From Alistipes sp. Zagget8 (lineage in GTDB: Bacteria; Bacteroidota; Bacteroidia; Bacteroidales; Rikenellaceae), in contig MSHJ01000005.1 in the NCBI GenBank assembly GCA_001941065.1, positions 248,001 through 312,000 on the forward strand: a DNA stretch of 64,000 nt, written 5' to 3'. A program made the translations under genes and the position numbers. The notes under the pieces are model-generated. The model saw only the letters and a list, made by a program, of their open reading frames with translations. It did not search any database and was not told where the DNA came from. Shown here in pieces: positions 34,316-43,124 of this stretch (positions are counted from its first letter, which is position 1; each line of letters opens with the position of its first letter).

Positions 34316-35884
34316 TTACTGGTTTGCCAGGTAGCGGACCACCTTGCCCGGGATAGCGGTTTCCACCTCGGAATAGGCTTTCAAATCGTCGGTCCGGGCG
34401 TCCAGCACATACATCTTCGACGTTTTGGCACTTGCATCGTACGTGAATATCGCCGTATACATCTCCTCGGTATCGGTATTGACCCTGTTCGGGGCGGTTA
34501 TGACCACCTCGGCAGCCGTGATCGGCGCCGGAAAGCTCTTCGCCACCTGCGGATCGGCCAGCGATTCGTAGCTCGTGCGCCAGAGGTCGCTGCCCTTGGC
34601 GATGTAGAGGTAGTTGAGCGGCACCTCGATGCCGTTGGTGAACATCGTGCAGTCGTCGCTCATGCCTCCGGTCCAGCCGGTGATGTCTTTCTTCCCGACA
34701 TAGGTGATAATGTCCTGGCCGCTGGTTTTCTGCTCGTAGGTGTAGGTGTAGAGCTGATAGGCCGAGCCCGATTTCACCGCCACGAACATCTTGATCTGCT
34801 TGCTGATGAACGTCGGCTGGCGGAATACGCCGATGATCTTGTCGGCTTTGAGCGTTCCGCCGTTTCCGTCCGGCAGTATCTGGCGCAGGTAGCCCCGGCT
34901 GTTATCATAGCGGTAATACCAGAGTTCTCCCGAGCCCATGCGCTGTACCGAGAAATACATCAGATTTCCATAGGGAGCGGCTCCCATGATCTGCGCCACG
35001 TTTTCCTGCGTGGGCTCGGCTCCGGGCAGGATGACCTGATAGGCTTCGTTGCTCGGGGCGATGAAGAGCGAACTGCCGATCAGCATCTCCTGCATGAATC
35101 CCTTGTAGAAGGTCTGTCCCTCGATCTCTCCGTCGGGCGTGCCCTGGAACACTTCGTTGCCGATCGTACCTATGTGGAAGCCCATCGGGTAGTTTCCCGA
35201 CTCCGACGTTTCGACGATTACGCCGTAATCCGGGGCGCGGTCGGTGTAGACGATGAGTTTCGATCCGGTGAAGGTGGCTCCGACCACGGAGCCTTCGATC
35301 TCGCGCGAGGTGTTGTAACGGGTGTAGAGGTCGGTGTAGAGTGTCGTGAATGCCTCGGGAGTCGAGGTGCTCGTGCCTTTGACCGAACCCCATTCGATGG
35401 TTCCGTCCTCCTTTTCATAGACGAAGACCCCGATTTTCGGCGTTATCGTCTGGGAGATCGTCACCCTCTGGATGCTGCCGCTTTCGTTCTGGAGGTAATA
35501 ACGCCATGTTTCACCCGATTCCGGGTTGTTAATGGCCAGCCAGAACGAAGTTTGTCCCGAGTCGTTGAACTCCATTTTTGCGGTACGGGTCACCGTCCAG
35601 TCGAGTTTAAGGGCCGAGGCGATGGTGTCGTTGCCCATGACCCAGTCGTAGGTGAACTGCGATGCGTCCACACCCGGATTGAACCGGACCGTGGGGTTTA
35701 TGCTCAGTGTTTCGTCCTCGATCAGTTCGATGTTGGCTTTGGTTTCGAAGCCGGGTATGCTCATGCCCTCCACCGCGGCGATGCTGGTCCACGAGCCGGT
35801 GTAGTAACTGCCCTTGTCGTCGTAGCAGCCTGTTGCCGCGAGGGCGGCTGCCAGAATAACCGTCAGGTATTTGAGTATTTTCAT
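34316..35884 (-). CDS. PKD-like family lipoprotein of a SusCD operon
   Basis: 522 aa. The lipobox (LAATGCYDD) is followed by the characteristic DDKGSYYTGSW start and one or two PKD-like Ig domains (to about 150). A C-terminal propeller-like region follows with repeated strands. It fits the PKD-like lipoproteins that follow SusD and DUF4843 genes in Bacteroidota operons, where they are probably surface-exposed binding proteins. It is the last gene of the operon, 12 bp after DUF4843. Confidence 0.85.
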   Translation of the reverse strand: MKILKYLTVILAAALAATGCYDDKGSYYTGSWTSIAAVEGMSIPGFETKANIELIEDETLSINPTVRFNPGVDASQFTYDWVMGNDTIASALKLDWTVTRTAKMEFNDSGQTSFWLAINNPESGETWRYYLQNESGSIQRVTISQTITPKIGVFVYEKEDGTIEWGSVKGTSTSTPEAFTTLYTDLYTRYNTSREIEGSVVGATFTGSKLIVYTDRAPDYGVIVETSESGNYPMGFHIGTIGNEVFQGTPDGEIEGQTFYKGFMQEMLIGSSLFIAPSNEAYQVILPGAEPTQENVAQIMGAAPYGNLMYFSVQRMGSGELWYYRYDNSRGYLRQILPDGNGGTLKADKIIGVFRQPTFISKQIKMFVAVKSGSAYQLYTYTYEQKTSGQDIITYVGKKDITGWTGGMSDDCTMFTNGIEVPLNYLYIAKGSDLWRTSYESLADPQVAKSFPAPITAAEVVITAPNRVNTDTEEMYTAIFTYDASAKTSKMYVLDARTDDLKAYSEVETAIPGKVVRYLANQ

Positions 35885-35896
35885 GGTCGTTCGTCT

Positions 35897-36640
35897 TTAT
35901 TCGTAATTGATCGTTCCTTTGAACTCCACCAGTTCTCCGTTGTCGTAAGTGGGGTTGTCGCGGAACCATTCATAGGTGCGTTTGCCGTAGGCATAGAGCT
36001 TGGCTTTATTGCTTTCCTGCCAACTGTCGGAGGTCACTCCGTTGAGTTCGACGTATTTCTCGGCTTTTATCGAGGTGAAGTTGCCTCCGTAGGTGTTCAG
36101 GTCGTTCTTGTTCCAGAAAACGGGCTGGCTGGTGAATCCTTCGCCCGAGATTTCCAGTCCGATACTCTGGTATTTGTCCAGTCCCACGGCAAAATTTTCT
36201 CCCGGGACGAGTTCCAGGACCAGCGTTCCCGAAACCTTGTCGGCACGTAGCTTGGCGATGTTGGCATGTACGACGGCCGAATCGGCATACTGCCCTGCGT
36301 GGAGAATCTGGCTTTCCGGGAGCGTGAAATGTACGCCTTCCACCAGGTCGCCGTAGCTTTTTTCGGTCGATACACGTACCGAGTATGTCCGGTCGTAATC
36401 CGCGATGTCTCCGGAGAGGTATATCGGGAGTTTGAAATCGGTCTGTTCCTGGCCGGCATGGAATACGGCGGCGAGTTTCAGGGTGTCGAGGGCGCTGCCG
36501 CTCAGATTCAGTCCGGGCAGAAAGTAGCTCTTGACGAAATTCAGCGAGGGATGTTCGGCATCGTATACCGGAATATCCTCCTTTTTGCAGGCTGCGAAAG
36601 CGATGGCGATTGCCAGAACGGATATGATGTATTTTTTCAT
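35897..36640 (-). CDS. DUF4843 lipoprotein
   Basis: 247 aa. The lipobox (IAFAACKKE) and the N-terminal pattern PVYDAEHPSLNFV match DUF4843, which follows SusD in many PUL-like operons. Two beta-sandwich-like segments follow, with no catalytic motif. It is probably an outer-membrane surface component of the neighbouring SusC/SusD complex. The gene lies 11 bp after SusD and 12 bp before the PKD-like gene. Confidence 0.87.
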   Translation of the reverse strand: MKKYIISVLAIAIAFAACKKEDIPVYDAEHPSLNFVKSYFLPGLNLSGSALDTLKLAAVFHAGQEQTDFKLPIYLSGDIADYDRTYSVRVSTEKSYGDLVEGVHFTLPESQILHAGQYADSAVVHANIAKLRADKVSGTLVLELVPGENFAVGLDKYQSIGLEISGEGFTSQPVFWNKNDLNTYGGNFTSIKAEKYVELNGVTSDSWQESNKAKLYAYGKRTYEWFRDNPTYDNGELVEFKGTINYE

Positions 36641-36651
36641 GGCTTTCTCTC

Positions 36652-38223
36652 TTAATAGGTTCGGCCCGCGTTGAACTCCTTGTCGGGGATGTCGGGCGTA
36701 TATCTGTTGTCGTTCATCGTGAAATAGTAGGTCAGCTCCGGAACCTGGAACAGCGTGGTCAGCCGTTCAGCGTTGCGCCGCTTGTAGGCGTAGAAGAGCT
36801 GTCCGTCGCCGAGCGTTTCGCGGCGGTATTCCAGCAGTATTTCGGCTTTCAGCTCCTCGGGGTCCGCCGAGTTGAAGATACCGCCCTGCCGTGCGGTCTG
36901 GAGCTGCTGGAGGATGCTCAGGCCTTCGCCCGGACTGACGGCCTCGATGGCCGCTTCGGCGGCGATCAGGTAGGCTTCGCCCAGCTTGAGCAGCGTCACG
37001 GCCTGCTTCGGATAGAGCGCCACGTCCTCTGCCGCACTCGATTCGCGGATGTATTTGCCGACCATGCCTGCCGGCGAGGAGGTTCGTTTCCAGAGATTGA
37101 TGCGGATGTCGCTCGCTGCCGAGAAGAAGGCTGCGGGCACCAGTCCGGAGGTTGCGCTGAGCCATTTGTTCGACATGAAGCGGCCGAACATCTTGAGCCT
37201 TTTGCCGGTCATGCTGAGCGCGTCGCGCATATTATCGTCCAGATCGTCCGTGAGCACGGCGAAGAGGTTTTCCATCGGGCAGCTGCGGTCCACGGGCGTT
37301 CCGTAACTGTCGATGCGGTTGCGCTCGGCTTCGGTGATGAAGTGGACGCCGGCTCCCGCGGCGTTGTCGATGACCTCCTTGGCGGCGTCATACGCCTCCT
37401 TGTCCTTGCCGCGGTAGAGGAACGACCGTGCCTGGAGGAGTTTCACGGCGTAGTAGTTCAGCTTGTACTGCCGGTTGGTGGTGAACATCAGCGTGTGGTA
37501 GCGCTTGTTCGAACTGATGGGGTCGTTGTCCTTCATGATCTCGGCGACATGGGCCAGGTCGGCGTCCACCTTGTCCAGAATCTCGTCGGTCGTCGATGAG
37601 GGAACGAATTTCAGGGCGTCGAGCGTCTCCATGTAGGGGATGCGCCTGGCGGTCTTGCCCTGCTCCGAAAGGTAGGGAGGCTGGAACAGCCGCACGAGGT
37701 CGAGGTGCAGGTAAGCCCTTACAGCCAGCGCTTCGCCCGTCAGCAACTCCTTGACGCCCGTTTCGAACGCTACGTCGGTGGTTTTGAGCTCCTGGAGCAG
37801 CAGGTTTGCGTTGGTGATGGTGTTGTACGTCTTCGTCCAGATAGCCTCCAGCGTGGCGTCGGTCTGTTCTGTACGGATTCCTCCGCGCGTGTAATTGAAT
37901 GCCGGGAACTGCAGTGCGGTCACGGCGTCGCCATAAGTGGGGTCGTTGTAGAAATTATTGGCGTGATAGGTGACCATGTTTCCGCTGCCCATGTACACGG
38001 CGCCTCCCATCATGTCGAGGTATCCGCACGTGAGGTCGAATCCGTAGAGCTTGTCGTCGGCCATTTTGATGTAGAGGCCCGCGAGTGCGGAGTAGAAACC
38101 GTCCTCGTTTTCGAAGACCTTGTTCGAGGTGATCTCCGAACGGGGATATACGTCGAGCCAGTCTTTGCACGATACGGTGCCGACGGCCAACAGCAGCAAG
38201 GTTGCGATATATCTTATTTTCAT
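36652..38223 (-). CDS. SusD/RagB-like lipoprotein (second pair)
   Basis: 523 aa. The lipobox (VGTVSCKDW) is followed by LDVYPRSEITSNKVFENEDGF, a standard SusD start, quoted only in part as motif. TPR-like helices continue to a C-terminal LLEYRRETLGDGQLFYAYKRRN, the RagB/SusD signature. It pairs with the SusC just upstream on the - strand, whose reading frame is broken. If that transporter is dead, this lipoprotein would lack its partner. Confidence 0.93.
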   Translation of the reverse strand: MKIRYIATLLLLAVGTVSCKDWLDVYPRSEITSNKVFENEDGFYSALAGLYIKMADDKLYGFDLTCGYLDMMGGAVYMGSGNMVTYHANNFYNDPTYGDAVTALQFPAFNYTRGGIRTEQTDATLEAIWTKTYNTITNANLLLQELKTTDVAFETGVKELLTGEALAVRAYLHLDLVRLFQPPYLSEQGKTARRIPYMETLDALKFVPSSTTDEILDKVDADLAHVAEIMKDNDPISSNKRYHTLMFTTNRQYKLNYYAVKLLQARSFLYRGKDKEAYDAAKEVIDNAAGAGVHFITEAERNRIDSYGTPVDRSCPMENLFAVLTDDLDDNMRDALSMTGKRLKMFGRFMSNKWLSATSGLVPAAFFSAASDIRINLWKRTSSPAGMVGKYIRESSAAEDVALYPKQAVTLLKLGEAYLIAAEAAIEAVSPGEGLSILQQLQTARQGGIFNSADPEELKAEILLEYRRETLGDGQLFYAYKRRNAERLTTLFQVPELTYYFTMNDNRYTPDIPDKEFNAGRTY

Positions 38224-38235
38224 GGGAATCTGTTT

Positions 38236-39639
38236 TTAGAAATTAGCCTGGAGACTGAGTGTGAACGTGCGGGCGTAGGGATACGAGAGACCGCGCTCCT
38301 GCCGGATCGTGGAGGAGTAGAACAGGTCGTTGGCCGAGAGCGCGATACGAATCATCGACATGCCCAGCAGCCGCTTGTCGGGCGTGTTGAGGTTGTACAT
38401 GATGCGTATCGAGTTCATCCGCAGGTAGTTGTTCTTCTGCACGAAGCGCGAGCTGGCGTAGGTCTTTCCCGAGACGTTGATGCCGCGGTACTTGGCGCTC
38501 TGGCCCGGCTCCGACCAACGGTCGTAGAGGGCCCGGCGGTCCATGTTGTAGGCCACCCGGTCGGTCGAGTTGTTCATCGAGGTGTTCTCGATGCGGTCCA
38601 CGAGCGTCTGGTTGTACATTTCGCCGCCGAACGAGTATTCGAAGCTGGTGTTCAGCGACCAGCGCTTGTAACTGAGGTTCAGGCCGAAATAGCCCCGGAG
38701 GTCGGGCTCCGTGTCGCCCACGACCACCTGATCCGCCGAGTTCCACGTGAAGGTGCGCTTGCCGTCCTTGGTGATGAATATCTCCTGACCCGTTCCGGGG
38801 TCGATGCCGGCCGACGGCACGGCGTAGATCGCCGTGAGCGACTTGCCCTCTTCGAACAGGAAGACGTTTTCGATTTTGGTTTTGTCGGTCGTCGTCTGCT
38901 GCTCCATGATCTGCTTGTTGTAGTCCTTGAGGGCTTCGGAGAGGTTTGTCAGCTTGTTGCGGTTGTGCTGTCCGTTGACGAAGAGGTTCAGCTGCCACTC
39001 CTTGGTGCGGACGGGCGTTACCGAGAGGCTGAAATCGAAACCTTTGTTGCTGACGTCGCCCTGGTTGGCCGTGTAGGACGAGAATCCCGTCGAGGGCAGG
39101 ATGTCCACCCGGGTGATGTTGTTGTCCGTGGTGTTCGAGTAGTAGTTGAACTCCAGGTTGATGCGGTTCTGGAGGAATCCCAGTTCGAGGCCGATGTTGC
39201 GTTTGAGCGTCGTCTGCCACTTGAGGTCTGGATTGGCCAGCGACATGAGCTCCGCGCCCGTGATTCCGTCGTACATCGTCAGGTACTTGTACATGTTCAG
39301 GATCTGGCTCAGCACGAAATTCGAGTTGCCGGTGGTTCCGATGTTGGCTTTCAGGGCGAGGTTGTCGAAGAGCTTGCGGTTCATGAATTTCTCGTTCATG
39401 AGGTTCCAGCGCACGCCCACGGCCCAGAACGACGACACGCGCTGCTTGCTGGCGAAGTTCGACGATCCGTCGACGCGGTAGCTACCGTCGACCATGTAAC
39501 GGTTGTCGAACGAGTAGTTGACCGTTGCGAAGGCGCCCGCCGTGCGGACGATGCTGCTCGAACCGGTGGGGCGTCCCGAAAGCGGATACTGTGCGCCGTC
39601 GGAGGGGAACGTCTGCGAGTCGTTGAGGAATCCCGTCAC
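38236..39639 (-). pseudogene. SusC C-terminal half, separated by a frameshift
   Basis: 467 codons encode the distal barrel strands of a SusC transporter, ending LSYPYARTFTLSLQANF with the terminal Phe. There is no signal peptide or plug, so it cannot function alone. It opens at a GTG overlapping the TGA of the N-terminal half (GTGA), and homology runs straight on from that half. Near 39640-39655 one extra base (or two fewer) would join the frames. The junction has no homopolymer or slippery heptamer. It is either a recent mutation or a sequencing/assembly error. Confidence 0.85.
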
Positions 39640-41717
39640 CGCATAGCTGTGGCTTCGGCCTTGTCCTCCTTGATTTCGCCGCCCAGGACGGCCTGCACGG
39701 TGTGTCGTGCGAAGCTCTTCTGGTAGGCGAGGGTCATCTTGCCGTAGTATTTCGTCGACGAGGTGTTGCCCTTGTTATAGCTCCCTCGGCGGTAGAGCTG
39801 CTCGATGGAGTTGTTTTCGAGCCCGTCGGTGATTGCCGAGCTGAACGGCGAGACGTATTTCTCCGTCATGCTCTCCTGCCGGTCGTAGGTGAATTCGCCG
39901 CGCAGGCGGAGGTCCTTGACGATCTCCCAGTTGGCTCCCAGCTGATACGACAGGCTCAGGCTGTTGCCGCGCGAGAAATTGTTCAGGTTGTTGGCCTCGT
40001 AGAGCGGGTTGATCTGGCTGCCGAGGACGTTGGGCCCGATGTCGGTCCAGGGATAATTCTCGTAGAGCGGGATGTTGTTGGCCGAGAGGGACGGGAAATA
40101 GTTTCCGCTGCTGTCCTTGATGCGGAAGATCGGGAGCAGCTGGGTGTAGGTCGCGAAATTGCCGTAGGGCGAATCCTTCGTGTCGGTGAATCCCACCTGC
40201 AGGTCGCTGGTCAGCTGTAACCGGTGGGTGTCGTAGATCAGCTTCGCACCGCCGCCGTAGTTGTTGCGCAGCGATCCGATCATCACGCCGTCCGAAAAGT
40301 TGCCGTTGAGGCTGATCTGGTAACGCAGCGTGCGGTCGGTCCCCTCCTTGCCGACATCCGTTCCGCCTTCGAGCATCAGCGAGTGGTTGTGCTTGAACGC
40401 GGTGCGGAGCGGTTGTGCGAGCCAGTAGGTGTCCACGCCGTTGGCGGCCTCCATTTTGAGCATCGTCAGCAGGTTGCGCCGTTCGGGGTCCACCCCGCCG
40501 ATGGCGCCCGATCCTTTCGAGAAGACGTCCATTTTCTCGTAGTACTGTACGAGCTCCTTCGAGTTCATCAGGTTGTACGACGAGAGGTCTGGGGTTTCGA
40601 TGCTGGTGTCGAGTTTATACGAAATCTGCAGTTTGCCTTTTTGGGGCATCCTGGTCGCGATGACGACCACGCCGTTGGCGGCACGCGAACCGTAGATCGA
40701 CGAGGCCGCGGCATCTTTGAGGATGGTGACGCTTTCGACGCGGTTGATGTCGAGGTTGTAGACCTTTTCGACCGTGACCTGGAATCCGTCGAGGATGAAG
40801 ATCGGCAGCGTGGTGTAGGTCTGGAGCGTGTTCTCCGAGATGTCGGGCATACTGTTCGCGCCGCGGATTTCGATGCGGTCGGGGATGTAGTTGGGGTTCG
40901 ATCCGAATTCGCCGGTGATGTCCGAGATCACGAACGAGGGATCGTACACCTGCAGCGCCTGCAGGATGTTGGTCGGGTTGACTTTCACGAGGTCTTCGCC
41001 CTTCACCTGCGTCGCCATACCCGTGAAGCTGTTCTTGGCCTTGGGCACATAACCCGTGATAATCAGGGCTTCGGATTCGATGACGTCGGCTTTCAGGGTG
41101 ACGTTCAGCGTTCCGTTGCCGACGGGGAGCGTCTGGGTCTCCATGCCGATCATCGAGAAGGTGATCTGCGTCTCATCGGCGGGCACGCGGAACGAGAAGG
41201 TTCCGTCGGCTGCCGTCGAGGTGCCGCGCTGCTTGTCCTTGACCGAGATGACCGACACGCCGACCATCGGGTTGCCGGCTTCGTCCCTGACCACGCCCGA
41301 TACCGTGCGCACCGGGACGGCCCGGGCCATGACCGACCCGCCCTGTGCCGCCGTGGTTTTGGGGTCCTGCGACAGCACGATGGTGTTGTTGATGAACTGG
41401 TAGGTGAGTCCCAGCTTGGGGAGGATGCTTTCGAGCACCTTGTTCACGGGGACCTGCCGCGCCGAGACGTTCACTTTGCGCGAGACGTCGACGTTGTTGT
41501 CGCTGTAAAATATCTTGTACCCGGTCTGTTTCTGGATTTCGGCCAGCAGGACCGAGAGCGGTTTTTCCTGTAACCGGAACGAGACTTTGGCCTCCTGCGC
41601 ACGGAGTGCGCCGGCGGGGAAACAAGCCAGGAGGGCCAGCAGCAGGCACATCCGCAGCAGCCGTAAGGGCCGTGTGCCGCGCGGTGCCGGGGTGGTGTAT
41701 GTTGTGATGTTGTTCAT
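39636..41717 (-). CDS. SusC N-terminal half with STN signalling domain (frameshifted gene)
   Basis: 693 aa. After the signal peptide comes an STN domain (about 44-95, FRLQEKPLSVLLAEIQKQTG), the domain that contacts FecR-type anti-sigma factors. Then follow a CarboxypepD_reg-like domain (about 118-200), a TonB-box-like ALIITGYV, a plug with ILKDAAASSIYGSRAANGVVVI, and the first barrel strands. Translation stops at ATAMR-TGA in mid-barrel; the rest is in the 38236-39639 frame. The intact gene would be about 1160 codons. A truncated product would keep the signalling domain but not a complete barrel. Confidence 0.88.
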   Translation of the reverse strand: MNNITTYTTPAPRGTRPLRLLRMCLLLALLACFPAGALRAQEAKVSFRLQEKPLSVLLAEIQKQTGYKIFYSDNNVDVSRKVNVSARQVPVNKVLESILPKLGLTYQFINNTIVLSQDPKTTAAQGGSVMARAVPVRTVSGVVRDEAGNPMVGVSVISVKDKQRGTSTAADGTFSFRVPADETQITFSMIGMETQTLPVGNGTLNVTLKADVIESEALIITGYVPKAKNSFTGMATQVKGEDLVKVNPTNILQALQVYDPSFVISDITGEFGSNPNYIPDRIEIRGANSMPDISENTLQTYTTLPIFILDGFQVTVEKVYNLDINRVESVTILKDAAASSIYGSRAANGVVVIATRMPQKGKLQISYKLDTSIETPDLSSYNLMNSKELVQYYEKMDVFSKGSGAIGGVDPERRNLLTMLKMEAANGVDTYWLAQPLRTAFKHNHSLMLEGGTDVGKEGTDRTLRYQISLNGNFSDGVMIGSLRNNYGGGAKLIYDTHRLQLTSDLQVGFTDTKDSPYGNFATYTQLLPIFRIKDSSGNYFPSLSANNIPLYENYPWTDIGPNVLGSQINPLYEANNLNNFSRGNSLSLSYQLGANWEIVKDLRLRGEFTYDRQESMTEKYVSPFSSAITDGLENNSIEQLYRRGSYNKGNTSSTKYYGKMTLAYQKSFARHTVQAVLGGEIKEDKAEATAMR

Positions 41718-41732
41718 CTGCTTGATCTTAGG

Positions 41733-43112
41733 TTATTTGACAATGGGGAATGCCTTTTTGCCGACCTCGGTTATCTGCGAGCCGTCGTAGGCGGTTATCG
41801 TCTGGTTGAGACGCTTGCAGAAATGGTAGCGCACGCCTTCTCCCATAAATTCGTACTGGTACTGCTTGCCTATGGCCTCCATCAGCTGAGCCTGCGTGGC
41901 CGTTTCGGGCAGCTTCATCGACTCGCTGTTGCGCTGGACCATGAAATCGTTGAACTGTCCGATTCCCGCGGGCAGCTGGTTCGACTTGGCGGCGGCTTCC
42001 GCGGCCAGGAGGTATACCTCGCCGATCTTGATCATCGGGATGGCCGGCGTGGTCTTCCACTTGTCGATTTTGCTTGTCGGGGCGAATTTCGTGCGCATCG
42101 TGTTGTCAGCGTCGAACCAGTTGCGGCGCCGGTCGTCGGCGTGCAGGTCGTCGATGTCGAGCCGTGGCGAGAGGGTCACGCCCTTACCGTCGGGAGCCGG
42201 GGTGAAGAGCTCTTCCGAGAGTGCGCAGAATCCCGTCTCGGGGGAGGGCAGCGCGAAGATGAACTCCGCCGAGAACTCATAGTCGGTTCCCGAGACGGTC
42301 CTCACGAAAGCGTATCCGCCTTCGTCGATGATTTTCGTCAGCAGTCCGTATGCCTTTCCGAAATCCTCCGCCGTGCCGCGGCTCATCCGTGCGCGTGCTT
42401 CGGCGGCCAGACATCCGTAGTAGTTGAGTTTCCAGACGCGGTCGATGGGCGAAGCCCCCAGGAGCGACATATCGTCGTAGCTCACGCCGGTGACGATGGG
42501 ATCGTATTTGGCGAGCTCCGCGGCAGCGGCTTCCAGCTCCGTGACGATCTTGTCGGTCAGCTGCGCCGTGGTCATCTGCGTGCCTTTGGGCTGCGTGCCC
42601 TCCATCCAGAGGATGTTCGACGCGGCGTTGTCCGCCGCATAGGCGGGGCTGTACAGTTTCAGGAGTTCGAAATGCAGGAACGCCCGCAGGCCCCGGGCCT
42701 CGGCGACCATCATTTCGCGCGATCCGTCGATGAAATCCACGTCGCGTTTTTCGGCGAACAGCCCGAGGATGTCGTTGCACTGGTAGATGGCGGCATAGAG
42801 TTTGGCGTATGCCTCCCGGGCGATTTCCCGGGCCATGTCGCTGTTGAAATCCATCTTGGACCATGCCTCGGCCCCGGCATAGGGGACGAAACTCTGGGCG
42901 AGGAATTCCACGCCTCCCAGCGTGAGGTTCGAGCCGTAGAGGTCCGCGGAGCGGAGCCCGGCATAGATACCGTTCATGTAGTCGCGGAAGGAGGCTTCGT
43001 TGTCGAAGACCTTGGCGCCGGATTGTCCTCCTCCCTTGGGTTCAGCCTCGAACCACTTGTCGCACGACACGGTTACGAGGAGCAGGAGTGCGGTGTATAT
43101 GATTTTTTTCAT
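41733..43112 (-). CDS. SusD/RagB-like lipoprotein (first pair)
   Basis: 459 aa. The lipobox (LLVTVSCDKW) precedes FEAEPKGGGQSGAKVF and SusD-type helices, with the RLNQTITAYDGSQ end common to this clade. It follows the short SusC by 12 bp and precedes the frameshifted SusC by 15 bp, so the operon holds two SusC/SusD pairs in series. Confidence 0.92.
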   Translation of the reverse strand: MKKIIYTALLLLVTVSCDKWFEAEPKGGGQSGAKVFDNEASFRDYMNGIYAGLRSADLYGSNLTLGGVEFLAQSFVPYAGAEAWSKMDFNSDMAREIAREAYAKLYAAIYQCNDILGLFAEKRDVDFIDGSREMMVAEARGLRAFLHFELLKLYSPAYAADNAASNILWMEGTQPKGTQMTTAQLTDKIVTELEAAAAELAKYDPIVTGVSYDDMSLLGASPIDRVWKLNYYGCLAAEARARMSRGTAEDFGKAYGLLTKIIDEGGYAFVRTVSGTDYEFSAEFIFALPSPETGFCALSEELFTPAPDGKGVTLSPRLDIDDLHADDRRRNWFDADNTMRTKFAPTSKIDKWKTTPAIPMIKIGEVYLLAAEAAAKSNQLPAGIGQFNDFMVQRNSESMKLPETATQAQLMEAIGKQYQYEFMGEGVRYHFCKRLNQTITAYDGSQITEVGKKAFPIVK

Positions 43113-43124
43113 GTGTTCGCGTGT

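Noticed and set aside
39630-39665. Programmed frameshift or coupled re-initiation in the split SusC
   Set aside because: No slippery heptamer, and the C-terminal half lacks a signal peptide, so separate translation would not give a working barrel. Mutation or sequence error is simpler.
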